From NCBI GenBank assembly GCA_021852225.1, contig JAJZOA010000011.1, forward strand, positions 1 through 9,175: 9,175 nucleotides of DNA. Reading direction: 5' to 3'. Both the position numbers and the translations under genes were made by a program. The notes beneath the pieces are model-generated. The model searched no databases and was not told the origin of the DNA. It saw nothing but the letters and a program-made list of their open reading frames with translations. This document shows, in pieces, positions 1 to 7,025 of this stretch (position 1 is the stretch's first letter; every line of letters starts with the position of its first letter). This DNA is from Planctomycetota bacterium. GTDB taxonomy: Bacteria; Planctomycetota; Phycisphaerae; WQYP01.

Positions 1-446
1 CCTGGGTTCAGCAGGTCATAGATCGCATGATCGCACTGATGACCGAACATGAGGGTGTGGGCCTTGCGGCACCGCAGGTGGGTTTGCCGCTTCGTCTGTT
101 TATCATGTCCCCCACGGGCAAGCCGGAAGATGCGCGCGTCATCATCAATCCCGTGATTACCGAGCAGCGGGGTGAAGAGGAAAAAGAGGAAGGATGTTTA
201 TCGCTGCCGGAAATTCGCGCGCAAATAACGCGTGCCGTGCAATTGAAACTGACCGGCCTGGATCAACATGGCAGACCCATCGCCGAGACACTCGAAGGTT
301 TTCCGGCCCGCATCGTGCAGCACGAAAATGACCATCTGGACGGCATTTTAATTCTGGACCGCATGTCCACGCTGGCGCGAATGGGCCTGCGCCGCAAAAT
401 CAAGGCTCTTGAACAGGCGGCCAAAGATGCGGAGGGCGCCGCCTGA
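1..446 (+). CDS. def: Peptide deformylase, 5' end cut off by the window edge
   Basis: The product removes the formyl group from the N-terminal methionine of new proteins as they leave the ribosome, using a divalent metal (Fe2+ or Zn2+). All three family motifs are visible in order: GVGLAAPQVG, then EGCLSLPE (its Cys is a metal ligand), then HENDHLDG (two His metal ligands and the catalytic Glu). The reading frame is open from base 3, before the first ATG at 27, with residues WVQQVIDRM that fit the usual helix before motif 1. The true start is therefore upstream of the window, and roughly 25-30 residues are missing. The C-terminal tail (RRKIKALEQA) is a normal basic helix for the family. The stop is TGA at 444-446. 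prfC follows 171 bases later on the same strand. Family identity is certain from the motifs; nothing looks broken. Confidence 0.97.
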   Translation, partial: WVQQVIDRMIALMTEHEGVGLAAPQVGLPLRLFIMSPTGKPEDARVIINPVITEQRGEEEKEEGCLSLPEIRAQITRAVQLKLTGLDQHGRPIAETLEGFPARIVQHENDHLDGILILDRMSTLARMGLRRKIKALEQAAKDAEGAA

Positions 447-617
447 TGCCTGCGTTTCTTCACTTCATATCCCCTTTCCCAAAAATGTATCCGCTTGTTT
501 GCGCCGCCGACCAGCCCGTACCGGTGAATCCACTGTCCGGATCCATCGGGTTTCCACCCTGAACGGGCAAAACCCTTCCGTATTTAACTCCCGATTTTAC
601 TTGTTGGAATCCGCCTT

Positions 618-2216
618 ATGAGCCTTGATCAAATAAACCGTCGCCGCACGTTCGCCATTATTTCCCACCCGGACGCGGGCAAAACCACGCTGACCGAAAA
701 ATTTCTGCTGTATGGCGGGGCTTTGCATCTGGCAGGCTCGGTGACAGCGCGAAAAAATCAGCGGGCCTCGGCTTCAGACTGGATGGAACTTGAACGTCAG
801 CGTGGTATTTCCGTCAGTTCCACGGTGCTGCAATTTGAATACAACGGCTACCAGGTGAATCTGCTGGATACGCCGGGGCATAAAGACTTTTCCGAAGACA
901 CCTACCGCGTGTTGACCGCGGTGGATGCGGTGGTCATGGTCATTGACGCGGGCAAGGGTATTGAATCGCAAACACAAAAGTTGTTTGAAATATGTAGGCG
1001 ACGACATATCCCCATCTTTACGTTCATGAACAAGCTGGATCGGCCCGCCCTTGAACCGCTGGCGCTGCTGGACGAACTGGAGCGCGTGCTGGGACTTCCA
1101 GCCACGGCCATCAACTGGCCGTTGGGCAACGGACGCGATTTTCGCGGCGTGTTTGACCGCCAGACTCGGCAGGTGCATCTGTTTGAACGCACGCCGGGTG
1201 GGGCATATCGGGCACCGGTGGCGGTGGCCACACTGTCCGATGCCGCCGTCGCCGAAAGCTTGCCGCCAAACGTCCATCAGCGGGTGACCGAAGAACTGGA
1301 CATGCTGGATGGCGCGGGACATACATTTAATCTGGAACAGGTTCGTCGCGGTGAGCTTATACCGGTGTTTTTCGGCAGCGCCATGAATAATTTTGGCGTT
1401 CAATTGCTGCTGGATACATTTTTGCAGCAGGCCAATCCACCGCAGCCTCGCCATTCCGGCGGAGATATTGTGCCATTGGACAGCCAGTCATTCTCCGGCT
1501 TTATTTTTAAAATTCAGGCCAACATGGATCCCCGGCATCGCGACCGCATCGCTTTTTTGAGAGTATGTGCGGGCAAATTTTCACGCGATATGGTGGTCAC
1601 ACATGTGCAATCCGGAAAAAAGGTGCGGCTGGCCAGTTCCCATAAACTTTTCGGCCGTGACCGAGAAACGGTGGATGAAGCCTGGCCGGGCGATGTCATC
1701 GGGCTGGTGGGGCATGATGAATTTGGTATTGGCGACACGCTGACCCAGGACCCGGCCATTCATTACAAGGAAGTGCCGCGGTTTACACCGGAATGCTTCG
1801 GCTTTCTGCATTCGCAAAGTTCCAGCCAGTTCAAACGATTTCGCGAGGGTCTGTCTCAACTGTTGCAGGAAGGCGTCATGGGTACGCTTACCGTGCCCGA
1901 CGCTCCTACCAGCACGCCGCTGCTTTCGGCCGTCGGGCCGCTGCAATTTGAAGTGGCGCAATACCGGCTTAAAAGTGAATATGGTGCCGAAAGCCGCTTC
2001 GAGCGCGCCCGCTGGCAGATCCTCCGTTGGATCGCGCCCGAGGTGCCCACTGAAGTGGTGCAGAGCGCGATCGCGAATTCACAAACCTTTATGGCATTGA
2101 ATGACCGCGGGCATCGGGCTCTTCTGTTTGCCGATTCTTTTGCCCCTCGCTATTTTTCACGGGAACATCCCAAAGTGGTGCTGTCGGATACGCCGTACGA
2201 CCTTACCGCCACCTGA
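618..2216 (+). CDS. prfC: Peptide chain release factor 3 (RF3), translational GTPase
   Basis: RF3 is a cytoplasmic GTPase that recycles RF1/RF2 from the ribosome after peptide release. The 532 residues are close to the usual RF3 length (E. coli 529). The G domain is complete: P-loop HPDAGKTT (residues 17-24), switch region RGISVSS (62-68), DTPGH (84-88) and NKLDR (138-142), with a G5-like GSAMNNFG near 254. The stretch RKNQRASASDWMELE before switch I is typical of RF3 and separates it from EF-G. An EF-Tu-like domain II (about 290-380) and the RF3 C-terminal domain (VGPLQFEV region onward) follow. The ATG at 618 is preceded by a weak GGA (606-608), with 9 bases between. A 70-codon frame ending at 621 overlaps this start by ATGA but has no family look. 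The gap to def is 171 bases, so cotranscription is possible but not shown. Confidence 0.98.
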   Translation: MSLDQINRRRTFAIISHPDAGKTTLTEKFLLYGGALHLAGSVTARKNQRASASDWMELERQRGISVSSTVLQFEYNGYQVNLLDTPGHKDFSEDTYRVLTAVDAVVMVIDAGKGIESQTQKLFEICRRRHIPIFTFMNKLDRPALEPLALLDELERVLGLPATAINWPLGNGRDFRGVFDRQTRQVHLFERTPGGAYRAPVAVATLSDAAVAESLPPNVHQRVTEELDMLDGAGHTFNLEQVRRGELIPVFFGSAMNNFGVQLLLDTFLQQANPPQPRHSGGDIVPLDSQSFSGFIFKIQANMDPRHRDRIAFLRVCAGKFSRDMVVTHVQSGKKVRLASSHKLFGRDRETVDEAWPGDVIGLVGHDEFGIGDTLTQDPAIHYKEVPRFTPECFGFLHSQSSSQFKRFREGLSQLLQEGVMGTLTVPDAPTSTPLLSAVGPLQFEVAQYRLKSEYGAESRFERARWQILRWIAPEVPTEVVQSAIANSQTFMALNDRGHRALLFADSFAPRYFSREHPKVVLSDTPYDLTAT

Positions 2217-2224
2217 TGGTGGCG
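2207..2224 (+). other. Perfect hairpin with the prfC stop codon in its loop
   Basis: CGCCACC (2207-2213) pairs perfectly with GGTGGCG (2218-2224) around a four-base loop TGAT. The prfC stop codon TGA occupies 2214-2216, that is, the loop. There is no T tract after the stem, so it is not a canonical intrinsic terminator. It lies between the convergent ends of prfC and the methyltransferase gene and could protect 3' ends or slow transcription. That role is inference. Confidence 0.4.
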
Positions 2225-2395
2225 TCGTGCGGGCGGCGACTGTCGCGGACGGTACCGCGGAGGATAGGTCCATTGATGGCGTCCATTCCTCTTCGCTGAG
2301 CGTCACGGGTGGTCAGCATGGCGCAGCGTCAGGGATGCGTACAACCATGACGGCGGACGCCGATTGAATCCGGGGCGCGCATTGCGGAATAACGG

Positions 2396-3043
2396 TTAGA
2401 CGGGCCTGCGGGCAAGAGCGATCATGGATTTGGCCAGAGGACGGATGCGTCCGACAAATTCAAAATCAATCGGTCCAAAGCCGGCCTCGGTCAGCAGCCG
2501 GGAAAGCGTGTGAACAGACCAGAATTTTATATGTCCATGGTCCCAGAGCGCGGTCGCGTGGCGGTCAAAGCCGCCGAGAACCGCAATCACCAGATTTTTC
2601 AGGTAACCGTTGTAGGGTGTGGATATAATCGCCAGGCCACCCGGCTTCAAAAGGTTAAAAGCGCTGCGGGCGTAGTCTCTTGGCGCGTAGACATGTTCCA
2701 CTACTTCTAAACTTGTAACAATATCAAATTGTCCATATATTCCCGCAAGGTCATCGTAGGCAGATCCGACTTTCAAATTGATCTTCGGAAAATCACGATT
2801 GGCGCAAAGAATGCCCTGTTCCGAAGGATCCACACCGGTTACTTGGAAACCTTCATCCGTCAGGCGGGCCGCAACCGAACCATTGCCGCAACCAAGATCG
2901 AAAACCTGCTTGTGTCCTCCATTGTGTTGGGCTTCAATATTCAAAAGTTGAAGCAGTTTTGGCATAATATAGCTGTGCGCGCAGGTACAGTTTGTGTCGG
3001 AATATCTGTATCCACTGATTTGTGCAGTCGACTCGGATGGCAT
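2396..3043 (-). CDS. Class I SAM-dependent methyltransferase (UbiG/Methyltransf_11-like)
   Basis: This 215-residue protein has the Rossmann-fold methyltransferase signature. Motif I is DLGCGNGS (residues 49-56), which binds S-adenosylmethionine. Acidic residue D72 follows in GVDPSE and would bind the ribose. A post-I/motif II segment FDIVTSLEVVEHV runs at 106-118, and LLKPGG (131-136) is the usual motif before strand 5. The ATG (3041-3043 on the + strand) has a clear Shine-Dalgarno GAGG seven bases upstream, and the stop is TAA at 2396-2398. The acceptor cannot be told from sequence. The UbiG-like layout fits a small lipid or sugar substrate, and the divergent flippase next door hints at envelope glycan modification, but this is inference. 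By eye the middle of the gene is more AT-rich than its neighbours, which could mean a separate origin. No substrate-specific motif was recognised. Confidence 0.9.
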   Translation of the reverse strand: MPSESTAQISGYRYSDTNCTCAHSYIMPKLLQLLNIEAQHNGGHKQVFDLGCGNGSVAARLTDEGFQVTGVDPSEQGILCANRDFPKINLKVGSAYDDLAGIYGQFDIVTSLEVVEHVYAPRDYARSAFNLLKPGGLAIISTPYNGYLKNLVIAVLGGFDRHATALWDHGHIKFWSVHTLSRLLTEAGFGPIDFEFVGRIRPLAKSMIALARRPV

Positions 3044-3050
3044 GGAATGA

Positions 3051-3054
3051 CCTC
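3051..3054 (-). promoter_or_regulatory. Shine-Dalgarno of the methyltransferase gene
   Basis: The - strand reads GAGG here, seven bases before the ATG at 3041-3043. This supports that start, since no closer alternative with a better site is visible. Confidence 0.6.
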
Positions 3055-3104
3055 ACACGTCTGATTCGTCCAATACGGGCTGGTGGCACGCCGAGTGCGA
3101 CCGC

Positions 3105-3133
3105 AATTTAGCCGTTGGCATCTGATATTGCAA
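3105..3133 (-). promoter_or_regulatory. Candidate sigma-70-type promoter for the methyltransferase gene
   Basis: On the - strand TTGCAA (3128-3133) and TAAATT (3105-3110) are separated by exactly 17 bases, each matching four of six consensus positions. The 3' edge is about 60 bases upstream of the ATG. The -35 lies in a 10-base palindrome, TATTGCAATA (3126-3135), that could serve as a protein-binding site. Position and spacing support it, but no conservation could be tested. Confidence 0.4.
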
Positions 3134-3339
3134 TACTGGAAGGGCGGTCAACGCGCGGTCGGGCCGCATTGCCAGGTCAATGTCCGCTGCGCGATTGAAT
3201 TTCCGTGCCTTTGGCGGCTGTGAACGTCGCGCGTTTTTGCGCGGGTTGGATGGACGTAACTCCGACCGGCAAGTAATCTTAAGTCAACAATGGCGCGGCT
3301 CGATATGCGACGCCTGGCCGCGGCTTTCAAATTGAAACT

Positions 3340-3345
3340 GGAAGG
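3340..3345 (+). promoter_or_regulatory. Shine-Dalgarno that selects a TTG start for the flippase
   Basis: GGAAGG lies five bases before TTG at 3351. This is the strongest ribosome binding site near the 5' end of the flippase frame and is the reason for choosing the TTG start. Confidence 0.65.
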
Positions 3346-3350
3346 TTGAC

Positions 3351-4850
3351 TTGCCCGCTGAAAAGCCAAACGAAAATTCTTCGACATCGCTGACGGAACG
3401 GGCGTCAAGCGGCTTTCTTTGGCTGTTTATTCCAAATCTGGTGGCCAAAGCCTCCGGATTTATCGGCCAATTGATTTTGGCCCGCCTGCTGGCGCCCCGC
3501 GATTTCGGTCTGGTGGCGCTGGCTTATTCCATTGCCGCGCTGCCCAAATTGCTGCGCGATAATGGCTTGCTGCAGGTGTTAATCGGCAAACAGGAAAAAA
3601 TTGACCGCTGGGTTTCGGCGGTTTTCTGGTTCGACCTTACCGCCGGTATTCTGGCCACTGTGGCACTGGCGGTTGCCGCACCATTCTGCGCGATATATTT
3701 CCATCAGCCGCAGTTAACAGGACTGATCTGGCTGGTCGCATCCGGCATTCTGATCAATGCGCTTACATCGGTTCCAATGGCGCGGCTGTATTATCAATTG
3801 GATTTCCGGAAAATTGCCCTCGCCGGGTTGCAATATAATCTGGGGGTTCTGGTCACCACGGTCGCCTTGGCCTTTCTTGGGTTTGGCGCATACAGTCTGC
3901 TTATACCGCTTCCGCTGCTAAGCGCCATCCGGCTGATTCAGTACTGGCGATGGGCACCTTCCCATATCCGGTGGCGGCTGGGGTTGATGCGCTGGGGCGC
4001 TATTGCCAAGGACGCTTTTCCGCTGGCCGCGGGTGTGTTCATTTTTTCCCTGATTGCCGCTCTTCCGAGCATCGCGCTGGGGCGGATCCGAACAGTGGCC
4101 GCCGCGGGCATATTTTATTTTGGCTGGAATTTATCCACGCAGACCCTGCAGCTTTTAAGTTTCAACCTGATGCAGGTCCTGTTGCCTGTGCTGACCGGGC
4201 TTAAGGATGACCTGCCCCGGCAGGCGGCCGCCTTTTTGCGCGTGTTGCGCCTGGTGGTCTTTTTCACGACGCCGGCTTGCGCGGTGGTGGCGGTTCTGGC
4301 CAAGCCCGCGGTGGTCATGATATTCGGTCCCAAATGGGCGGTATCCGCACAGGTGCTGGCAATACTTTCGGTAGGCACCCCGTTCGCGTTGATTGGCAAT
4401 CCGCTGGTGAGTTATCTTCAGGCGCGGCACCGTTATTCGTTTGCACTGTATATGGCTCTGGGAATGCTGGCGATGGCGATTCCGCTTACGATTGCCGGCG
4501 CGTGGCTGCAAGGCGTCATTCTGGTGGCTGTGGGAGTTGTCCTTCAATCCGTGATCGGCATTCCGATTGTGCTTTATCTTTCCATCCGTGACAGTGCGGC
4601 GGGCTGGCGGGAAGTTGTATCGGTATTCGTTCCCGCGTTGCCATTGGGCGCATTGGCTGTGCTGCCGATTTATGCACTTGACTCCCTATGCCCCGAATTG
4701 GCCAAACACAATGCAGCCAACGTTCTGGCGGGCTGTGCGGTGGCCGCAATTATTTATTTCGGCTTGGCCCCCTTGGTTTGTCCGGCTGAATCCGGCGAGT
4801 TATGGCGCCGTGCCGTCGACCTGGCGGGTCGCATTTTCAAACGGCGCTGA
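3351..4850 (+). CDS. Polysaccharide / lipid-linked oligosaccharide flippase, Wzx (PST, MOP superfamily) type
   Basis: The 499-residue protein is almost wholly hydrophobic, with about 12-14 predicted membrane segments. It begins with a short polar N-terminus, then the pattern GFLWLFIPNLVAKASGFIGQ and LARLLAPRDFGLVALA, hallmarks of the PST/WzxC branch of polysaccharide exporters. Such proteins flip undecaprenyl-linked sugar repeat units, or related lipid-linked glycans, across the inner membrane. The segment DNGLLQVLIGKQEKID and the later IFGPKWAVSAQVLAILS, with GNPLVSYLQARHRY, are also typical of this branch. The C-terminus ends in a basic tail (GRIFKRR). The TTG start at 3351 is chosen for its good Shine-Dalgarno; the first in-frame ATG is far inside the membrane region. 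No glycosyltransferase or polymerase gene lies nearby, so the substrate is unknown. The divergent methyltransferase may belong to the same pathway (inference). Confidence 0.88.
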   Translation: MPAEKPNENSSTSLTERASSGFLWLFIPNLVAKASGFIGQLILARLLAPRDFGLVALAYSIAALPKLLRDNGLLQVLIGKQEKIDRWVSAVFWFDLTAGILATVALAVAAPFCAIYFHQPQLTGLIWLVASGILINALTSVPMARLYYQLDFRKIALAGLQYNLGVLVTTVALAFLGFGAYSLLIPLPLLSAIRLIQYWRWAPSHIRWRLGLMRWGAIAKDAFPLAAGVFIFSLIAALPSIALGRIRTVAAAGIFYFGWNLSTQTLQLLSFNLMQVLLPVLTGLKDDLPRQAAAFLRVLRLVVFFTTPACAVVAVLAKPAVVMIFGPKWAVSAQVLAILSVGTPFALIGNPLVSYLQARHRYSFALYMALGMLAMAIPLTIAGAWLQGVILVAVGVVLQSVIGIPIVLYLSIRDSAAGWREVVSVFVPALPLGALAVLPIYALDSLCPELAKHNAANVLAGCAVAAIIYFGLAPLVCPAESGELWRRAVDLAGRIFKRR

Positions 4851-4860
4851 ATGCCAATTG

Positions 4861-4889
4861 AAAGGCAGGTGCCAAACAGACACCTTTAA
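4861..4889. repeat. Possible REP-like palindrome
   Basis: The core GGTGCCAAACAGACACC, with AAAGG and CCTTT on its flanks, can fold as AGGTG/CACCT or, alternatively, AAAGG/CCTTT. It resembles intergenic palindromes that accompany REP-associated Y1 transposases in several bacterial groups. The resemblance is from memory, only one copy is present in this window, and no transposase gene is seen, so the assignment is tentative. Confidence 0.3.
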
Positions 4890-4968
4890 GGCAATAGTCC
4901 ACATCCCCCTCCAGAGATGCAATTTTCAAGGATTTTCCTTAGGATGCAACCTGTGGAAACGGCTAGGT

Positions 4969-4975
4969 AAGGCGG
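4969..4975 (+). promoter_or_regulatory. Shine-Dalgarno-like site for the ClC gene
   Basis: AAGGCGG ends five bases before TTG at 4981. It is the best purine-rich site ahead of any possible start codon in the ClC frame, and it favours the TTG start. Confidence 0.4.
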
Positions 4976-4980
4976 TAGCT

Positions 4981-6891
4981 TTGATTGGCAAAAAAGTCAG
5001 CCTGAAACCTTTAGCTCACCTGATTGTAACTTGGCGTTTGCGCGCGCTGCAAAGGTTGGCCCGCTGGGGGATTCGGGAACAATCCATTCTGGTGGTGTTG
5101 GCTGGTGCGGTGGGTTTGGCGACAGGTTGTGCCACATGGCTTTTTGAACAGACCGTTCTGCTTATACATCATTGGTATTATACGCCCCTTGTGATGGCCA
5201 CACACGCAACCACGCGCGTGGCCTGTTACGCGCTGCTGCCGCTGATTCCAGCATTTGGTGGCATTGCGCTCATGTTATGGCGGCGACTTTGGGGCCGGCA
5301 GCAGGAAAAACTTCATGGTTTGGCCGGGCTTCTTCATGCGCTTAGCCGCGGTTCAGGTAAACTCAGAACCAGCCTGGGTTTGACCACACTTGTCGGCAGC
5401 AGTATCACAATTGGCAGCGGCGGGTCGGCGGGGCCTGAAGCACCGATTGCCGTCATTGGGGCCTCGGTGGGTTCCATTGTGGGTAATTCAGTCGGATTGA
5501 GTCGGCGCAATTTGCCGGTTCTTATCGGTTGCGGGGCCGCTGGAGGAATCAGTGCGGTTTTCGGAGCGCCCATCGCGGGCCTGATTTTCGCGCTGGAGGT
5601 TCTGTTGCGGGATTTTTCCGCGCGGACGCTTATTCCGATTGTGATAAGCTCTGTTATTTCGACTACGATGTATGTCGCACTGTCCGGCGGCGGCAACCTG
5701 CATGGACTGTTTCAAATGCCCTCCGCAGGACCGCAATTTGTTTTTACTTTCCGTGAATTGCCGTGGTATTTGCTGCTGGGAATGCTGTGCGGATTGCTGG
5801 CGGTCGCGTTTACGCGCTTTTATATGCTCGTGGAAGCGGTGGCCGAAAAATGGTCCAAGCGCATCAATCGGTTCTGGATACCAGCTATTGGCGCGGGTCT
5901 GTCGGGCATTTGCGGCATCGCGCTGCTGGTTTTGTTTCGTCACAATGCGTTTCTCAAAATCCGGTTCGGGGAGGGCTACATACCGATTTTCGGCGGCGGC
6001 TATCCGACCATTCTGCGTATGATTGACCCGACATGGTACACGCCGGCGCATACTTTTTCCGGCCACGCAGCCGAATTGACACTGTCTTTTCTCCTGGCCA
6101 TTTGTGTTCTGAAAATCCTGGCGACTTCCTTCACGCTTGGCCCGGGCGGTTCGGGCGGCGTGTTTGCGCCAGCACTGTTTATAGGAGCCGCAGGTGGCGG
6201 GGCGGTGGGAGTGGTGCTTCACGGCTATCTGCCATCGGCTAATCCGAGTACCTACGCGCTGGTCGGAATGGGAGCGATGCTGGCGGCGACAATTCAAGCC
6301 CCGCTTACCGCGATAATGCTCCTGTTTGAATTGACTCGCAATTACGCTGTGATGCTGCCAATCATGCTGGCGGCGGTGGCCGCGACCATTATTCAGCAGG
6401 TGCTGGTGGGGGAAAGCCTTTATACGCTTCCATTAAAAAAGCTGGGGGTGACGCTTGGTTCAGCGGTTGGCATGAGCGCGTTGCAGCGTGTCGGTGTGGA
6501 TCAATTGCAGCTTGCGCCCGCGGCCATCGCCCGTCCGGAAGAAACGCTTTCGGCCGTTCTGCATCGGAGCCATGCGGATAAAATAGATGATTTCGTTGTG
6601 CTTGATGCCCGCGGGGCGTATTTGGGATTGCTGACGATTAACGATTTGAAAACAGTTTTGCTGGAACCGGAGGCCGCACCCCTTCTGCTGGTGGGTGAGG
6701 TTCTGCGGTCGGATGTCACGCCGCTAAATTTTCATGATACGCTGGAGGCGGCCCTGGCGATGTTTTCCAAATTTGAAGTGTCACATCTTGCCGTGCTGGA
6801 TGAATTAACCTCTTCAGGTAAGCCGCCGGCGCTGCTGGGCATGCTTTCGCGAGCGGAATTAATGCGGCGATATTATCAGGAACTCGGTTAA
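4981..6891 (+). CDS. ClC-family chloride channel/transporter with two CBS domains
   Basis: This is an integral inner-membrane anion channel or transporter of about 636 residues. No ATG exists between the flippase stop and the first membrane helix. TTG at 4981 is proposed because of the AAGGCGG site and because it puts conserved residues at positions close to those in E. coli ClcA; TTG at 5038 is the alternative. Seen in order: GGSAGPEAP with gating glutamate E153 (E148 in E. coli), GGVFAP (393-398, the Cl- binding loop) and RNY with Y455 (E. coli Y445). Two CBS domains occupy about 507-560 and 567-632 and probably bind adenine nucleotides to regulate transport. Odd points: the GSGIP serine is replaced by H112 in LHGLA, GREGP reads GPEAP, and the internal proton glutamate (E. 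coli E203) is V207 in FALEVLL. The frame stays open upstream into the flippase gene, but that part is a shadow. Whether this is a channel or a proton exchanger is uncertain. Confidence 0.93.
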   Translation: MIGKKVSLKPLAHLIVTWRLRALQRLARWGIREQSILVVLAGAVGLATGCATWLFEQTVLLIHHWYYTPLVMATHATTRVACYALLPLIPAFGGIALMLWRRLWGRQQEKLHGLAGLLHALSRGSGKLRTSLGLTTLVGSSITIGSGGSAGPEAPIAVIGASVGSIVGNSVGLSRRNLPVLIGCGAAGGISAVFGAPIAGLIFALEVLLRDFSARTLIPIVISSVISTTMYVALSGGGNLHGLFQMPSAGPQFVFTFRELPWYLLLGMLCGLLAVAFTRFYMLVEAVAEKWSKRINRFWIPAIGAGLSGICGIALLVLFRHNAFLKIRFGEGYIPIFGGGYPTILRMIDPTWYTPAHTFSGHAAELTLSFLLAICVLKILATSFTLGPGGSGGVFAPALFIGAAGGGAVGVVLHGYLPSANPSTYALVGMGAMLAATIQAPLTAIMLLFELTRNYAVMLPIMLAAVAATIIQQVLVGESLYTLPLKKLGVTLGSAVGMSALQRVGVDQLQLAPAAIARPEETLSAVLHRSHADKIDDFVVLDARGAYLGLLTINDLKTVLLEPEAAPLLLVGEVLRSDVTPLNFHDTLEAALAMFSKFEVSHLAVLDELTSSGKPPALLGMLSRAELMRRYYQELG

Positions 6892-6934
6892 GGGTTGAAT
6901 AGCGCCGTGGCGCGCTATATATCCACTCATACGC

Positions 6935-6940
6935 TATAAT
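6935..6940 (+). promoter_or_regulatory. Possible -10 element upstream of obg
   Basis: A perfect TATAAT lies 85 bases before the obg ATG in the 134-base gap after the ClC gene. No acceptable -35 hexamer is found 16-18 bases upstream, so only the -10 is supported. Just before it, TAGCGC/GCGCTA (about 6900-6917) can form a six-base-pair stem, but no T tract follows. Confidence 0.3.
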
Positions 6941-7025
6941 TGTCCAGCGGGTATGCCGGAATCGTTGACGCACCCCTGAATAACAAGCGGCGCGTTTTTA
7001 TACGCGGAAACACTCGGGAACTGTT

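Larger units (their letters stand above)
3044..3350. other. Divergent intergenic region between methyltransferase and flippase genes
   Basis: This 307-base stretch separates two divergent genes and should hold both promoters. The only good candidate is the - strand one at 3105-3133. For the + strand, TGGACG (3251-3256) and TAATCT (3274-3279) have 17-base spacing but poor -10 agreement. A short hairpin CGCGC-GTTTTT-GCGCG lies near 3227-3242. A - strand reading frame crosses 3148-3408, but it overlaps the flippase start and resembles no family. No RNA gene or repeat was recognised. Confidence 0.5.
4851..4980. other. Spacer between flippase and ClC genes with small palindromes
   Basis: These 130 bases carry three short palindromic pieces: TGCC/GGCA (4852-4867), AGGTG/CACCT around a nine-base loop (4867-4885), and AAGGA-TTT-TCCTT (4928-4940). 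The last is bracketed by direct repeats GATGCAA (4916-4922 and 4943-4949). The ClC reading frame runs open through the whole spacer without an ATG or GTG codon in frame. No T tract follows any stem, so a flippase terminator is not evident. No clear promoter was found. Confidence 0.5.

Noticed and set aside
409..621. 70-codon + strand frame filling the def-prfC gap and overlapping the prfC start by ATGA
   Set aside because: It starts inside def, has no ribosome binding site or family resemblance, and its composition looks non-coding. The ATGA overlap is probably chance.
3148..3408. 86-codon - strand frame in the divergent intergenic region
   Set aside because: It overlaps the flippase start and Shine-Dalgarno, shows no recognisable family and has no evident ribosome binding site.
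4567..4980. Upstream extension of the ClC frame into the flippase gene (start ATG at 4567)
   Set aside because: It would overlap 284 bases of a well-supported gene in another frame, and its residues do not look like a ClC N-terminus. A start near 4981 gives family-like residue numbering.
6900..6917. TAGCGC/GCGCTA stem after the ClC gene as a terminator
   Set aside because: It is a short stem followed by ATATATCC with no T tract, so not a convincing intrinsic terminator.
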